54,307 bases of DNA from Hysterium pulicare CBS 123377 (taxonomy: Eukaryota > Ascomycota > Dothideomycetes > Hysteriales > Hysteriaceae): the NCBI GenBank assembly GCA_000467715.1, contig AJFK01000205.1, forward strand, positions 1-54,307, in the 5' to 3' direction. Both the position numbers and the translations under genes were made by a program. The notes under the pieces were generated by a model, which was not told where the DNA came from, made no database searches, and saw only the letters and a program-made list of their open reading frames with translations. This document shows, piece by piece, positions 44,670-54,307 of this stretch. Each line of letters starts with the position of its first letter. Within the stretch, counting starts at the first letter, position 1.

Positions 44670-44687
44670 CACTTTTATATAAAAGTG
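44670..44687 (-). promoter_or_regulatory. TATA element within an 18-bp perfect palindrome
   Basis: CACTTTTATATAAAAGTG reads the same on both strands and contains TATATAAAA in either direction. It lies ~105 nt upstream of the ATG at 44568 and decides the start chosen for that gene. Confidence 0.5.
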
Positions 44688-44971
44688 AGAACGTCGCGCG
44701 GGGCGGCGTCCCAAGGTTGAGAATATTGTTGCCTGAATTTAAGTTTTCACGATGATGGTGAGATGATGGAATTTTGGAGCGAAGTATCTTCATTGACGAC
44801 CCAAAAACATCGAGCGGATCACGTGGAAGTACAAAGATGGGGAGTTTTGTTCGAAAAATGGGTATGTATTGATAGGGTAGTTAGGGTTATGGGGAAAGGG
44901 GTATACCAGCAACCTCAACGCCGGATCCCAACCATTGCTCCGATTCCAGCTCTATTTTACTGTGTAGGTAA

Positions 44972-46511
44972 TCATTCCTTTATTCCTTCTTGTTCCGCTG
45001 CGTTGACATCTTCGAATTCCTCATCCTCGGGCCTGTCCACCATCTCCGGATCATCCTCAAGCGGGATACCTTGGTCCGGTCCCATACTATCCTCATACCA
45101 CGGGTTGAATGTCCACGTCACAATGGTGTCCTTCGCTCTCTCGCTCATGGCGTAGTATCCAGGATTATTTCTGGGCTCGAACATAGTCATATGCGCCGTG
45201 GTCTCCGCCATCGCTTTATCGTTTACAGTAGGGACAAAAAGTCGTTTGAGCTCGCCTTTTGGTAAATTACAGAATGTCCGATCCGATCCGAGAACTTTTC
45301 CGCTCCAGCTGGATTTCACTTGTGTCTCGACAGCGTGACCGAGGCAGGTGTACATATTTGTAAAGCCTATATCTTGGGTTTCGGACAAATTGACGACGGC
45401 GTTGAGGCGTTTCTTCAACTCTTCGGGACGGGCTAGACTTCCTACGAATTCGAGGTGTGAACCGACCCACGACCAGCCCTCACTCAATTGTTCTCGCTTC
45501 ATGTATGCTGCAGCTCCACCAGCAGCCACTGCGCCAGCTGCGCCGGCGAAAAGTGCAACTCGCCCATATCGCTGCCACAATGGAGCAGCGGCGGCATCGA
45601 CGTTGGAATCATTGACAGCCTTTGCAGCGGTTGAGGGCGCCGGAAGCATTCTACTAGCTTCGACGGCGCCCTGTTGCGGACCCGAAGCACCCTTAGCTCC
45701 CCATCCAAAAGCACTCGCAACATTCGAGTATGCAGAGTACGCCGATGATGCCGTGTTCCAATGTCCCTCAGCTCCATGCGCTACTACACCAGGTGATATG
45801 CCCAAGTATGGTGTATCGAAGGCTAGGATGCCTTGGATGTATGGGAACATAAGGAAGGAGCGGTCGGCCTCTGAAGATGAGGTGGAATGGATGGAGCCAC
45901 TACCGTGGATTGGTTGCTCGTTTATGATTGAGAGGAGGGTTTCTGCTGCAACGATGCCGCCCATTGAGTGACCGACTAGGATCGTGTGGACAGAGGGATC
46001 GACGGTAGGGGAGGGTGTGGCATTTGAGACTTCGAGGTCTATGACCTTGTTTTGGAGCCTGTGGAGAGATCAGTTAGATGAGGACTACTTGAAAAGCGTT
46101 GGTATGATGCAGGCGTCGTTCAAGCAATCGTCCAACACCACGGAAGTATAGTCTGCAAGGTCAAAACTACAGTATCTTCTCTCCCACAGACTGATGGGAA
46201 TTTGTATGTCGCAACGTACCATTCCTTAAACCTCGCCACGCACTCATGCAAATCGCCCCTCGTTTCAAACTTCGGATACGTTATCGCCAGGACCTTAGCC
46301 TTGGGGAGGGCATGTTGGAGTATGGCCTTCAAATGGGAGGGGAAATTGGCAAAGGTATCGTCACCGCCCTGCAGATATCCGTCAGCTTTCTGTACGTTCC
46401 CCGCGACCAGCGAGGCGGAGGATTCGGGAAATGTGGACGGTGAGAAGTGCAAAAAGGTTGTCCACTCACCTTGAAGCCATGGATAAAACAGAGAAGCAAT
46501 GTCTTCCTCAT
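44972..46511 (-). CDS. DUF676-type alpha/beta hydrolase (lipase-like), possibly membrane-attached
   Basis: Three exons: 46511-46470, 46368-46220 and 46058-44972, giving 425 aa; introns are 101 and 161 bp. The opening [23 protein letters not shown] is the oxyanion-region strand and loop of fungal DUF676-like serine hydrolases. Then come [15 protein letters not shown] and the nucleophile elbow VGHSMGG with Ser95. A candidate acid/His region lies in the second half ([29 protein letters not shown], where His of AHMTMF fits). A Gly/Ala-rich hydrophobic segment ([20 protein letters not shown]) interrupts the domain and could be a membrane helix. The C-terminus is acidic ([18 protein letters not shown]). 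Family members act as lipases or thioesterases; the substrate is unknown. Confidence 0.82.
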
Positions 46512-46676
46512 CCTGTTCCTAGGCTATGTTCCTGCATGGCCGAACTGACACAGCGGGCGGGAGCTGAGGTCGGAGTGGGAAGCTTGATTACGTCGAGGCC
46601 GGTGCGCGCTGCTCGCTTGTGACTGGCTGGGCTGCGGCTGTTTCATTGGTTCATGGGTGTAAAGGCAAACCATTCG

Positions 46677-46788
46677 CACATTTTCATTCAGTAAGTCCAT
46701 GGTGGTGGCATTGGGTAGACTTGAACAAGATACACATTTTCATTCAGTAGATCAATGGTGGTGGCATTGGGTAGACTAGACAGAGTAA
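46677..46788. repeat. 56-bp direct tandem duplication
   Basis: CACATTTTCATTCAGTA followed by ATGGTGGTGGCATTGGGTAGACT appears at 46677 and again at 46733, with few differences, so the copies are exactly 56 bp apart. Confidence 0.8.
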
Positions 46789-47072
46789 TTACGAGAGTGG
46801 GAAAGTATGCTTGAGTGAGTATTTCTGATGACTGCTCATACTCAACTGGAGGCATGCGTAACTCCTGAAGCCGCAGACAACAACTCCCGACCACGGCTAT
46901 CTTCCTACAGGACGTAGGCACATGGGTTTTGTGGATTGCATTGGGGTTCTCTTTTGACCCTTGGTCGGGCGGTCAATATGGTCAACATTTGCCTTGCCAG
47001 TACTAGACTATAAAGCTAAGGAGGTACGACATGCTGGAGATGTGATATTTCTTTATCTCCAGTCAGCCCTGT

Positions 47073-47168
47073 CAGCCAAGATACGATATACAGCCAAGAT
47101 ACGGTATACAGCCAAGACACGATGTACAGCCAAGATACGATATACAGTCAAGATACGATATACAGTCA
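47073..47168. repeat. 18-bp minisatellite CAGCCAAGATACGATATA, ~5.3 copies
   Basis: Five head-to-tail 18-bp units start at 47073, 47091, 47109, 47127 and 47145, with 0 to 3 differences each, then a partial unit. There are no spacers between units, so this is not a CRISPR array. Confidence 0.9.
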
Positions 47169-47598
47169 ATCGGCTACTGCGAAGAGAAGCTCTCACATGC
47201 TGGAGCTGGTTCTGTTTGCAGCTTCCAAGGTTTATTCAGATCGACGTCATGCGGACTAGCCGCTCATGACCAACATAAAATAATTGGACGACGATGGAGC
47301 CACCGTGTTTCTGGACATGTCGTAACCAATCTTCGGGCGTCGATGATGATCAGGGCGTCGCTACTGAGTTCCAAGAGGGGCGTTCGCCAGATCTGTAGAT
47401 TCGAGGTGGGGCACTCATGCAGATAGCAACTAGAAGGCATCATGAAAGCAAAAAACATTCCGAGGCCCAAGGCACGTCGCCGACCAGCGCCACGTATAAA
47501 GATAGCCATGAGCTCACCACTGGAATCCTTCTTTTTCCACAGCGTTACTTCCTATGAATACCATTGTCGACAAAGCAAAAACCCTTCTCAACACAGCC

Positions 47599-48788
47599 AT
47601 GGCTCCTAGCATTCCAAAGACTTGCAAGGCTTGCGTCATAGAAAAGGCCAACGCGCCTTGGGTCATCAAGGAGGTCCCCGTCGAGGAACCCAAGCAGGGC
47701 GAGATTTTGATCAAGGTCCATGCATGCGGTGTCTGCCATTCGGATTCTTTCCTCCAGAAGGGGTTGTTTGGGCCCTTGTAGGAACCCAACCTTCTCCCAG
47801 TGACATGCGTCTAACGCTAATGCGAAACGTAGGGCCCAATTCCCCGTCATCCCCGGACATGAGGTAATCGGAACAGTTGCCTCGGTCGGTCCTGATGAAA
47901 AGAAGTGGAAGGTCGGTGATAAGGTTGGGGGACCATGGCATGGCGGCCACGACGGCTTGTGCAAAGCTTGCAATCGTGGTCTGTATCAGATGTGTGATAA
48001 CGAAGCAATAAACGGAGTTACCAGGAATGGAGGATGTAAGTTCCTTGCTCATGTCTCGGGAAGGCACATGTTGACGTCTAGCAGATGCAGAGTATTGTAT
48101 CCTCCGTAGCGAAGCAACAGTCCGCATTCCTCAAGACGCAGACCCCGCGGAATACGCACCTCTCCTGTGCGCCGGTGTCACTGTCTTCAATGGCATCCGT
48201 AAGATGAACATAACGCCAGGAGACATTGTCGCGGTACAGGGTCTCGGAGGTCTGGGACATTTGGCGCTGCAGTACTCACGGAAGATGGGATACCGTACTG
48301 TTGCACTCTCCACCAGCAGTTCAAAGAAGGACTTCGCGGCGGAACTAGGCGCGAATGACTACATCGATACTAGCAAGCAGGATGCAGCGGAAGCCCTAAC
48401 GAAGATGGGAGGTGCTTCTTTGATCGTGGTCACGGCTCCAAACCCAGAAATCATGGGTCCGCTCGTTGCAGGTTGCGGTCCGCAAGGAAAGCTCCTACTC
48501 CTCGCACGTAAGTTTCCGCCCAGGCCGAAACAACGAGACGAACACTGCTCATTCCATCTAGCTGTCGGCGACGTCCCCGTGAATACCGTTGCCATGATCA
48601 CCAAAGGTATCTCGGTCCATGGCTGGCCTTCAGGTCATGCTCTTGATAGTGAAGAGGCGATCGCGTTTGCCGAAAACCAGGGAGTCAAATGTATGATCGA
48701 GAAGTTCCCCTTCGACAAGGTTGATGATGCAGTCAACCACATGGAGAGCGGCAAGGTCAGATTCAGAGCCGTGATCGTCATGGATTAG
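47599..48788 (+). CDS. Zinc-type alcohol dehydrogenase (MDR family), second copy
   Basis: Four exons: 47599-47777, 47833-48035, 48085-48507 and 48562-48788, giving 343 aa. I chose the ATG at 47599 (MAPSIPKTCKA, in a CCATGG context), the usual start of this fungal subfamily; an in-frame ATG at 47554 would add 15 residues. Catalytic zinc residues are in HACGVCHSD and PGHEVIG. The structural-zinc loop reads GGHDGLCKACNRGLYQMC, with His-Asp where the first Cys of C-x2-C-x2-C-x7-C would be, as seen in this subfamily. The NAD(P) motif is VQGLGGLGHLALQYSRKMG, and ISVHGWPSG is typical near the end. It should oxidise alcohols or reduce aldehydes. It differs clearly from the ADH at 10.4-11.6 kb, so it is not a recent duplicate. 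Confidence 0.92.
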
Positions 48789-50109
48789 ATGGAATGGCGG
48801 ATGTGGTACGGAAAGCTGCAGACAGAGTAGGCAAGAAACAGAATGAAACGAAAGAATTCATGTAGACCTACGTCGCTGCTGGAGCGTGTTTCTGTTTTGA
48901 AGTGGGTATTTGTTTTGCAACGAGATGTTCGCATGCAGGAACATTCCAGCTCCTGGTTTATTCGCCAGACCATCAGGGTGTTCACGACTTACGAGAGCTG
49001 CAGATGCTGTTCCTGAACAACCGACGGAAATCAGCTGGCAGCGTTCGTAAGTGCTGCAATGAGGATTTGCATTGTTGCTTATGGGCTATTGAATCCGCCG
49101 GGACAATGCGCCCCATAGCGGTCATGCTATTCTCTCGTGGTGATGCTCGTGCCGGCGGCCAGTCAGCCAAGGGAAGCCATGTGAGGGTGTGCCTCTCGCC
49201 GTCTCAAACGACCCAGGGGTGTGTCGGCGCGCCAAGCAGAGGCCCGCTGGCCAATGGCAGGTTGGATTGGCAGGAACAGGCCGACAGCGGGCGAGCTCCG
49301 TGTTTCAACATGTGCTGCGCTGCGACGAATGCCGCAAAGATGCACACCACACGCAGCCCATCGACACCGCAGGACGTGGAATGCCCGCCCCGAAACAGCT
49401 TCATGGCCATCCAGCAGCGCCAAAATAGTGTCGCCGTAGAGCAGATCCGCCTCCATATATGCCCGTCGTTTCCCTGCACATCCAGCTATGCCTTCCGCTC
49501 TGGTGCCGCTCCGGAGACCCCAACTGCTCGCAATGGCAGGTATCAGCATCTAACATTGCCATTGTCCTCCCTTTCTTTCTCCATTGCTGATCGCTGAGCG
49601 TGATTTTACCCTCTACTTGACTCTTCACTTCCCTCGTCCCTCCTTGCAGGCCTGGTGCCATCTTCCTCACTTGAGCGCCGTCCTTTCCTTTGCCATCGCC
49701 GTTTCAGTCCTTTTCCGTCGTATTTTGCCTCTCACACTCGTCCACAAAACTGCCGCTCATTAATCGAAGTCGCCAAGTCGCACACAGAGAAGACGGACTG
49801 ACGACCTTCCGTCCGCGGGAGCGCGTTTCGAACGGGAACAAGCCGGTGGTTTTGAATTTGGGTGAAAGTCCTCTGCGAAAACCCGCGCGTACGCCGCGAC
49901 ATCATCAACAGGCCCCTCCAAAACAGCAAACGCTCCTCACAACATCCCAAACTCACCACGTCTCACCCGCTATACCAGCGAATCTTGCATTGCTGTGCCA
50001 GCAGAGGCTGTCAACTGGTAGCCACGGTTCATTCTGACCCTTTGTTTCCCCAATTCACCATCACTTCATCCTAACTCTGTCGACAACACAACCACAACAT
50101 TCCTTAGCC
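48789..50109. other. Non-coding stretch (~1.3 kb) before the GPI-type protein gene
   Basis: The longest ORF (231 codons, 48902-49597) is Cys/Arg/Pro-rich without motif or codon bias and overlaps several antisense frames, so I read it as chance. The last ~500 bp are C- and CT-rich and probably a long promoter and leader of the surface protein gene. Confidence 0.5.
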
Positions 50110-50916
50110 ATGCGTTTGCAACCACAACACCGCGCAATAGCGTTCCTACCCTTCCTTTGGGCCTCCTCTACCTCCGCAATATCCCTCTCGAACTTCACCC
50201 CTCGGGTCGAAAACCTTCCCTCATCCTGCGAGAAAATATACGAACAAACCATATCAGGCTGTCAAGCTTCTGACTTTGAAGCCAATGGCCAATGCTCAAA
50301 GTCCTGTATAACAGGCCTTGTTGCCATTGCCCAAGCAATCGCAAGCGCATGCTCCAACGCCGACGTCCTCGACACCTCCATCATCGGCGTGACGCTCCTG
50401 GGACAACTCATTCCCGCCCTCTGTAACGGTGTTCAAGTCACAACCATCAATAGCCAGACACAAGCAGCTACCTCTACGAAAGTTAACGCACCCCCGCCTC
50501 CACCTCCAACCTCAACCTCCACCCAGGGAGCCGCCGGGACTTCCAATGGCATCATTATCGATACTTCAGCTTCTCCACCACCGGCTGCGAGCTCTACTAC
50601 CCTTGCTACATCTACGGTTGAATCCAGCTCAGTCGTGACCTCAACCCAGGCCTCTGCTCCTCCGCCGACATCCGTGCAGAACAACTACACAAACGCCACG
50701 CCAGTGACTTCGGAGATCGCCACTGAAAGCAGTAGCACCAAGACCTCTACCCCAGCGAAGTCAAGCAAGACTGCTGACGCACAAAAGTCAAATTCGGAAT
50801 CAGGAGGTGGATCGCCGTTCGATGTCCAAGCAGTCTCCACATCCAGTCCACGGAACATGGCTGCAAACATGGCGCTATGTCTCGCAGTATTTTCTCTTGT
50901 TATATTTGCATCGTAG
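50110..50916 (+). CDS. Secreted GPI-anchored Ser/Thr-rich surface protein
   Basis: An intronless gene of 268 aa. The order is a signal peptide (hydrophobic AIAFLPFLWASSTSAIS), a compact Cys-containing domain (~25-118) with six cysteines (SSCEKIY, SGCQ, QCSKSC, SACSN, ALCNG), then a long Ser/Thr/Pro-rich stalk with a poly-Pro run and several TSxxSS blocks, and a C-terminal hydrophobic tail (MAANMALCLAVFSLVIFAS) that fits a GPI-anchor signal. The Cys domain is not a CFEM domain, which needs eight cysteines. Such proteins are O-mannosylated and attached to the plasma membrane or cell wall. The domain is common in fungal surface proteins; its role is unknown. The preceding long CT-rich leader fits a highly expressed wall-protein gene. 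Confidence 0.82.
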   Translation: MRLQPQHRAIAFLPFLWASSTSAISLSNFTPRVENLPSSCEKIYEQTISGCQASDFEANGQCSKSCITGLVAIAQAIASACSNADVLDTSIIGVTLLGQLIPALCNGVQVTTINSQTQAATSTKVNAPPPPPPTSTSTQGAAGTSNGIIIDTSASPPPAASSTTLATSTVESSSVVTSTQASAPPPTSVQNNYTNATPVTSEIATESSSTKTSTPAKSSKTADAQKSNSESGGGSPFDVQAVSTSSPRNMAANMALCLAVFSLVIFAS

Positions 50917-51549
50917 TGGATTCGAGATTTTGGGTTTGATAATGTCTTAACATGCATGTTTGGAGTCTGAATGGATGGTGAAGGCGTTCAACCAAAGACC
51001 GCAAAGCAAAGCGGCAATCTTTTTGTTCCTAATATACCCACTAGTAACTCACTGCATAATGCCTTGAGGGCATGTTTGGAGGTAAATGTCATACGACGTT
51101 GAATACCTAGCGGAGGAAGATCCGGTCGTTTGACACGAAAGAAAAAGCCGATGTACTGAACGGTGGGCTGTTGGGCTGATACCTCACTTGTATAAAATAG
51201 CAAAGGCTGCAGAAAATGCCTATCATTAAATAAGAACGAAGAATGAAGATTTCAATATACATATGACCCAATAATGCCAGTAGCTCTCACGTCAGATGGT
51301 TGTCTCGGAACCCGCTTGCCTGGAGTATCGCCCTGTGAATTATTGGTATATTCTTTCATTTCTGTGAACTCCCCTTGGGCTCCTATATTTGTAATAACAT
51401 AGCATGCTGAAACCCAGGACACTTGGTTGAACGTTAGAGTGTCCCGTTCCGGTATAGCGCAGTCTTCCATTCCCGATTAAGCTTGGCCTCTACGGGACCT
51501 CAAGGCTCGACTTTTCTCCAGATGACCTGATATCATTTTTCAATTTTCA
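50917..51549. other. Intergenic stretch before ATG22
   Basis: These 633 bp contain only short chance ORFs, mostly antisense, and no repeat or RNA gene. Confidence 0.5.
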
Positions 51550-53470
51550 ATGTCCTTTGATGGTGCGGCAAGATCGCGTCGTCGTCTTCGATATGAAGAC
51601 AACAGCGTTACTACGAATAGGGAGCTGATGGGGTGGTATGCTTACGCCGTTGCGGCTGAGGTGTATGCTGTATGCGGTGTTGGTAAGTATATGTACACCC
51701 CAATACTTTGATCGAAGTATCAGAATTGATATTTCCGAAGGCTCTTTTCTTCCTGTTACTTTAGAGCAATTGGCAAGGGAACGAGGCGTCTTTTGGTCTG
51801 ATAAGTCTACGCCATGTGTCTCGAAGCCCGGTTCTGGAGTCCAGAACGAGAGTAACGGTTTGGTCAGGATGCTTTTCAGCAGAGCTGTAGGAGAAAAGAA
51901 GAATGAGCAATGTGTTATTAACCTCTTTGGATCCGAAATTACTACAGCCAGTTTTGCTATGTATACATTCTCTTTAGCAGTTCTGGTTCAAGCACTGGCG
52001 CTCATTTCGTTCAGCTCTTTTGCAGATCATGGTATAGTCCCATCCCTCCTTAACAATGATCGAAGTCCTTGCTAATAACTTGCAGGCCCGTATAGGAAGA
52101 AACTACTTCTTAGCTTCGCATTTATAGGCGCAACTACTAGCGTTCTCTTCCTCCTGATCACGCCTCGAGTCTACGTACTTGGTTCTATCCTTGTCGTCAT
52201 CGGCGTCACATGTCTCGGATCATCCTTCACTTTACTCAACTCCTTTCTACCTCTACTAGTATCAAACCACCCTGATGCAAATACTCAAGGCATCCCTCGT
52301 ATGTCTCGATCCAACCCCATCAAATCAACTCCGGAATTGGAGCTCTCAGCCAAAATCTCCTCCAAAGGCGTCGGAATCGGTTACGCCGCAGCAGTATTCG
52401 TCCAATGTTTAAGCATAGTCCTCCTCTTCACCCTCTCCAAAACCAGCATTACCAAATCTTCCCCAAGCATTCCACTCCGCTTAGTCCTGTTCCTAGTCGG
52501 GATATGGTGGTTCGCCTTCTCGATCCCAACAGCACTCTGGCTGCGACCACGACCAGGCCCACCCCTCTCATCCGCCTTCTCCCAACGGCGAAGCGCAGGA
52601 TGGAGTGTACTCAGCTACGTAACCTTTGCCTGGGGCTCCGTTTGGAAAACCGTAAAGATCGCTTTCAAGCTGAAACAAATGACAATTTTCTTAATCGCCT
52701 GGTTCCTCCTCTCCGACGCCATTGCCACCGTTTCCGGCACCGCCGTGCTCTTCGCACGCACCGAACTCCATATGGGAACCGTCGCCATCGCGTTACTCTC
52801 CATAACCGCCACCTCCTTCGGTATAATCGGGGCATTCACATGGCCAATCATCTCTCGTCACTTCAAACTTCAGACAAATCATACCATAATATGCTGCATC
52901 CTGCTCATGGAGATAATCCCGCTCTACGGCCTCGTAGGCTACATTCCCTTGATCCAGAAATGGGGCGTGGGCGGCATCCAACAACCGTGGGAAATCTACG
53001 TCCTGGGAGTCGTGCATGGGTTTATCATGGGCGGCATATCATCTTACTGTCGCTCTTTCTTCGGCTTCTTGATCCCTCCCGGTTCCGAAGCAGCATTTTA
53101 CGCCCTCTACGCTATCACTGATAAAGGATCTTCAGCTGTGGGACCAGCGATTGTGGGGAAAATCGTCGATGCTGCGGGGACGATTCGTCCTGCATTTGGT
53201 TTTTTGGCTGTATTGGTGTCGTTGCCGGCGCCGTTGATTTGGTTAGTGGATGTGGAGAGGGGGAGGGCGGATGCGGAGAGGATGGCGGGGGCCATGAAAG
53301 TGGAGAGGAACTTTATGGATGGCGCGGAGTTTGAGCTTGTGTCTGATGATGAGGACTTTGAGGATTGGGATGATGAAGGCAGGGGTGAAGATCATAGTAA
53401 AATACACGACGAGGAGGGAGAACATGGTGGTCATGAAGAGGAAGAGGGCCTCCTAGGGGGACATAGATAG
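51550..53470 (+). CDS. ATG22: Atg22-like vacuolar amino acid effluxer (MFS)
   Basis: Three exons: 51550-51682, 51741-52031 and 52086-53470, giving 602 aa, the normal Atg22 length; introns are 58 and 54 bp. The opening is diagnostic: MGWYAYAVAAEVYAVCGVG|SFLPVTLEQLARERGVF, then QCVINLFGSEITTASFAMYTFSLAVLVQALALISFSSFADHG|PYRKKLLL. About twelve hydrophobic helices follow, with ISSKGVGIGYAAAVFVQCL, GVVHGFIMGGISSYCRSFFGFLIPPGSEAAFYALYAITDKGSS and VGPAIVGKIVDAAG as strong blocks. The C-terminal ~70 residues are a highly acidic cytosolic tail rich in Asp, Glu, Gly and His, ending EEEEGLLGGHR. Atg22 exports amino acids from the vacuole after autophagic breakdown, keeping protein synthesis going under nitrogen starvation. 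Atg22 paralogues occur in fungi, so the exact substrate is uncertain. Confidence 0.93.
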
Positions 53471-54307
53471 ATGTAGAACCATTATGACAGGCGAGTGTTC
53501 GATTCTACTTATACAAATATCTCACAGCACCGATGCTTTGTACTTTATACGTCACGCCCTAAGTCTCGGTATCACATATTTATTGCTTATTCCTTGCCGG
53601 TGCATCATCGTCCTCATAATCAGGGTGACAACCCTCTTTTACGCACACCCCTGTCGGCTTAATTGGTTGAGCAGAAAGAATGATGAACGACAAGGGGGTC
53701 TTCGATATCGTAAAGGAGATGCAGATGCGCACTGTCATCAAGATATCACATGGTTCAAGGTTACCAGTGAGACTTCTTGAAACATTGCAAACGGGAACCA
53801 TAGCTTACCTTATAGATCTTTTCTCCGGAGAATAATGCAAACGTCCAGTATCAACTTAACTGCCACCAGTGAAGACGCCCTCCACCGCCCGCTTTACGCT
53901 TTTACTCCGTATGCCGTGCTTTGTATTTCTCTCTTTGGTGACTTTCATGAAACGAAGAATGACAGCTCGCTTGGTATATACCGTTGGTGGTCAGGAATAA
54001 GCTACAGAGCCATTCCGCAGGGAATCAAGCATTTCGGATATTAAAAGAGGTCTACGAGATCGACGAGTCGGTGCGAGACTCATCAACAAATGATGACAGA
54101 GATGTGGAAAGGTGGCGCGAGAAGGTCGAGGCGGCGAAAGAAGAGTCATGGCATAGTAGTCCATGAATGGGGGAAGAACAGGGCCATTTTTGAGATTACG
54201 AATCGGATGAAACTCTAGTTACGCTCTCTCGTCGAGAGCGTGCTCAAGACTAATCGTACATGTACATAAGGTTTGAACGGCAAATACTTCGTGGGCCCCC
54301 CCAAAAT
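53471..54307. other. Right-end stretch; possible 3' exon of an unresolved gene
   Basis: No complete gene is supported. A frame near 54020-54166 reads acidic and helical (ILKEVYEIDESVRDSSTNDD, then RWREKVEAAKEESWHSSP before a stop) and could be a terminal exon on the plus strand, but I find no upstream exon that joins it well. Other ORFs are short on both strands. Confidence 0.3.

Larger units (their letters stand above)
46512..47598. other. Intergenic stretch (~1.1 kb) with two tandem repeats
   Basis: Between divergent hydrolase and alcohol dehydrogenase genes. It holds a 56-bp duplication and an 18-bp minisatellite, listed separately. No supported gene; ORFs across the minisatellite arise from its 18-bp (frame-preserving) period. 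Confidence 0.55.

Noticed and set aside
47073-47168. Possible CRISPR array
   Set aside because: Units are contiguous 18-mers without spacers, in a eukaryotic genome; it is a minisatellite.
48902-49597. 231-codon plus-strand ORF
   Set aside because: Composition is random (Cys/Arg/Pro-rich), there is no motif, and several antisense frames are equally open, as expected in GC-rich non-coding DNA.
52405-53121. 238-codon ORF in another frame of ATG22
   Set aside because: It is a shadow of the Atg22 exon; its His/Arg/Leu-rich composition reflects codon use of the true frame.

Overview
This window is nuclear DNA of a filamentous ascomycete (Pezizomycotina). Genes are mostly broken by short GT-AG introns of about 44 to 170 bp with CTAAC/CTGAT-like branch sites. 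They encode typical fungal families: a Zn2Cys6 regulator, a tannase-family esterase, Atg22, DUF7730 proteins and a GPI-type Ser/Thr-rich wall protein. I cannot fix the class from sequence alone. There is no rRNA gene, convincing tRNA, CRISPR array, operon structure or intact transposon. All exon models are my own splice predictions, checked for reading phase and family continuity.

Left part (1-16.1 kb), accessory metabolism: the end of an MFS efflux transporter, a secreted-type amidohydrolase, a Zn2Cys6 regulator divergent from a vanillyl-alcohol-oxidase-like flavoenzyme, a ten-exon class B flavin monooxygenase, a zinc alcohol dehydrogenase, a stretch that may hold a decayed gene, a secreted tannase/feruloyl esterase, and an NAD(P)-binding epimerase-like protein. 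Together they look like a candidate cluster for releasing and oxidising plant phenolics. The regulator's third zinc-ligand cysteine is replaced by tyrosine.

Middle (16.7-36.9 kb), mostly housekeeping: a JMJD7-type JmjC hydroxylase head-to-head with mitochondrial inner membrane peptidase subunit 1, an intact DUF7730 gene followed by two decayed relatives on the other strand, the splicing factor MFAP1 convergent with a GTPBP1-type GTPase, indoleamine 2,3-dioxygenase, an Rnl2-like RNA ligase next to a protein-kinase-like gene, an AT-rich degenerate repeat, and two conserved-looking hypothetical genes.

Right part (37.3-54.3 kb): a disordered protein with a repeated WSQxLPS motif, about 3 kb without a supported gene, a small basic protein, a disordered Ser/Thr-rich protein with a palindromic TATA element, a DUF676-type lipase-like hydrolase, a stretch with two minisatellites, a second zinc alcohol dehydrogenase, a GPI-anchored surface protein, and the vacuolar effluxer Atg22.
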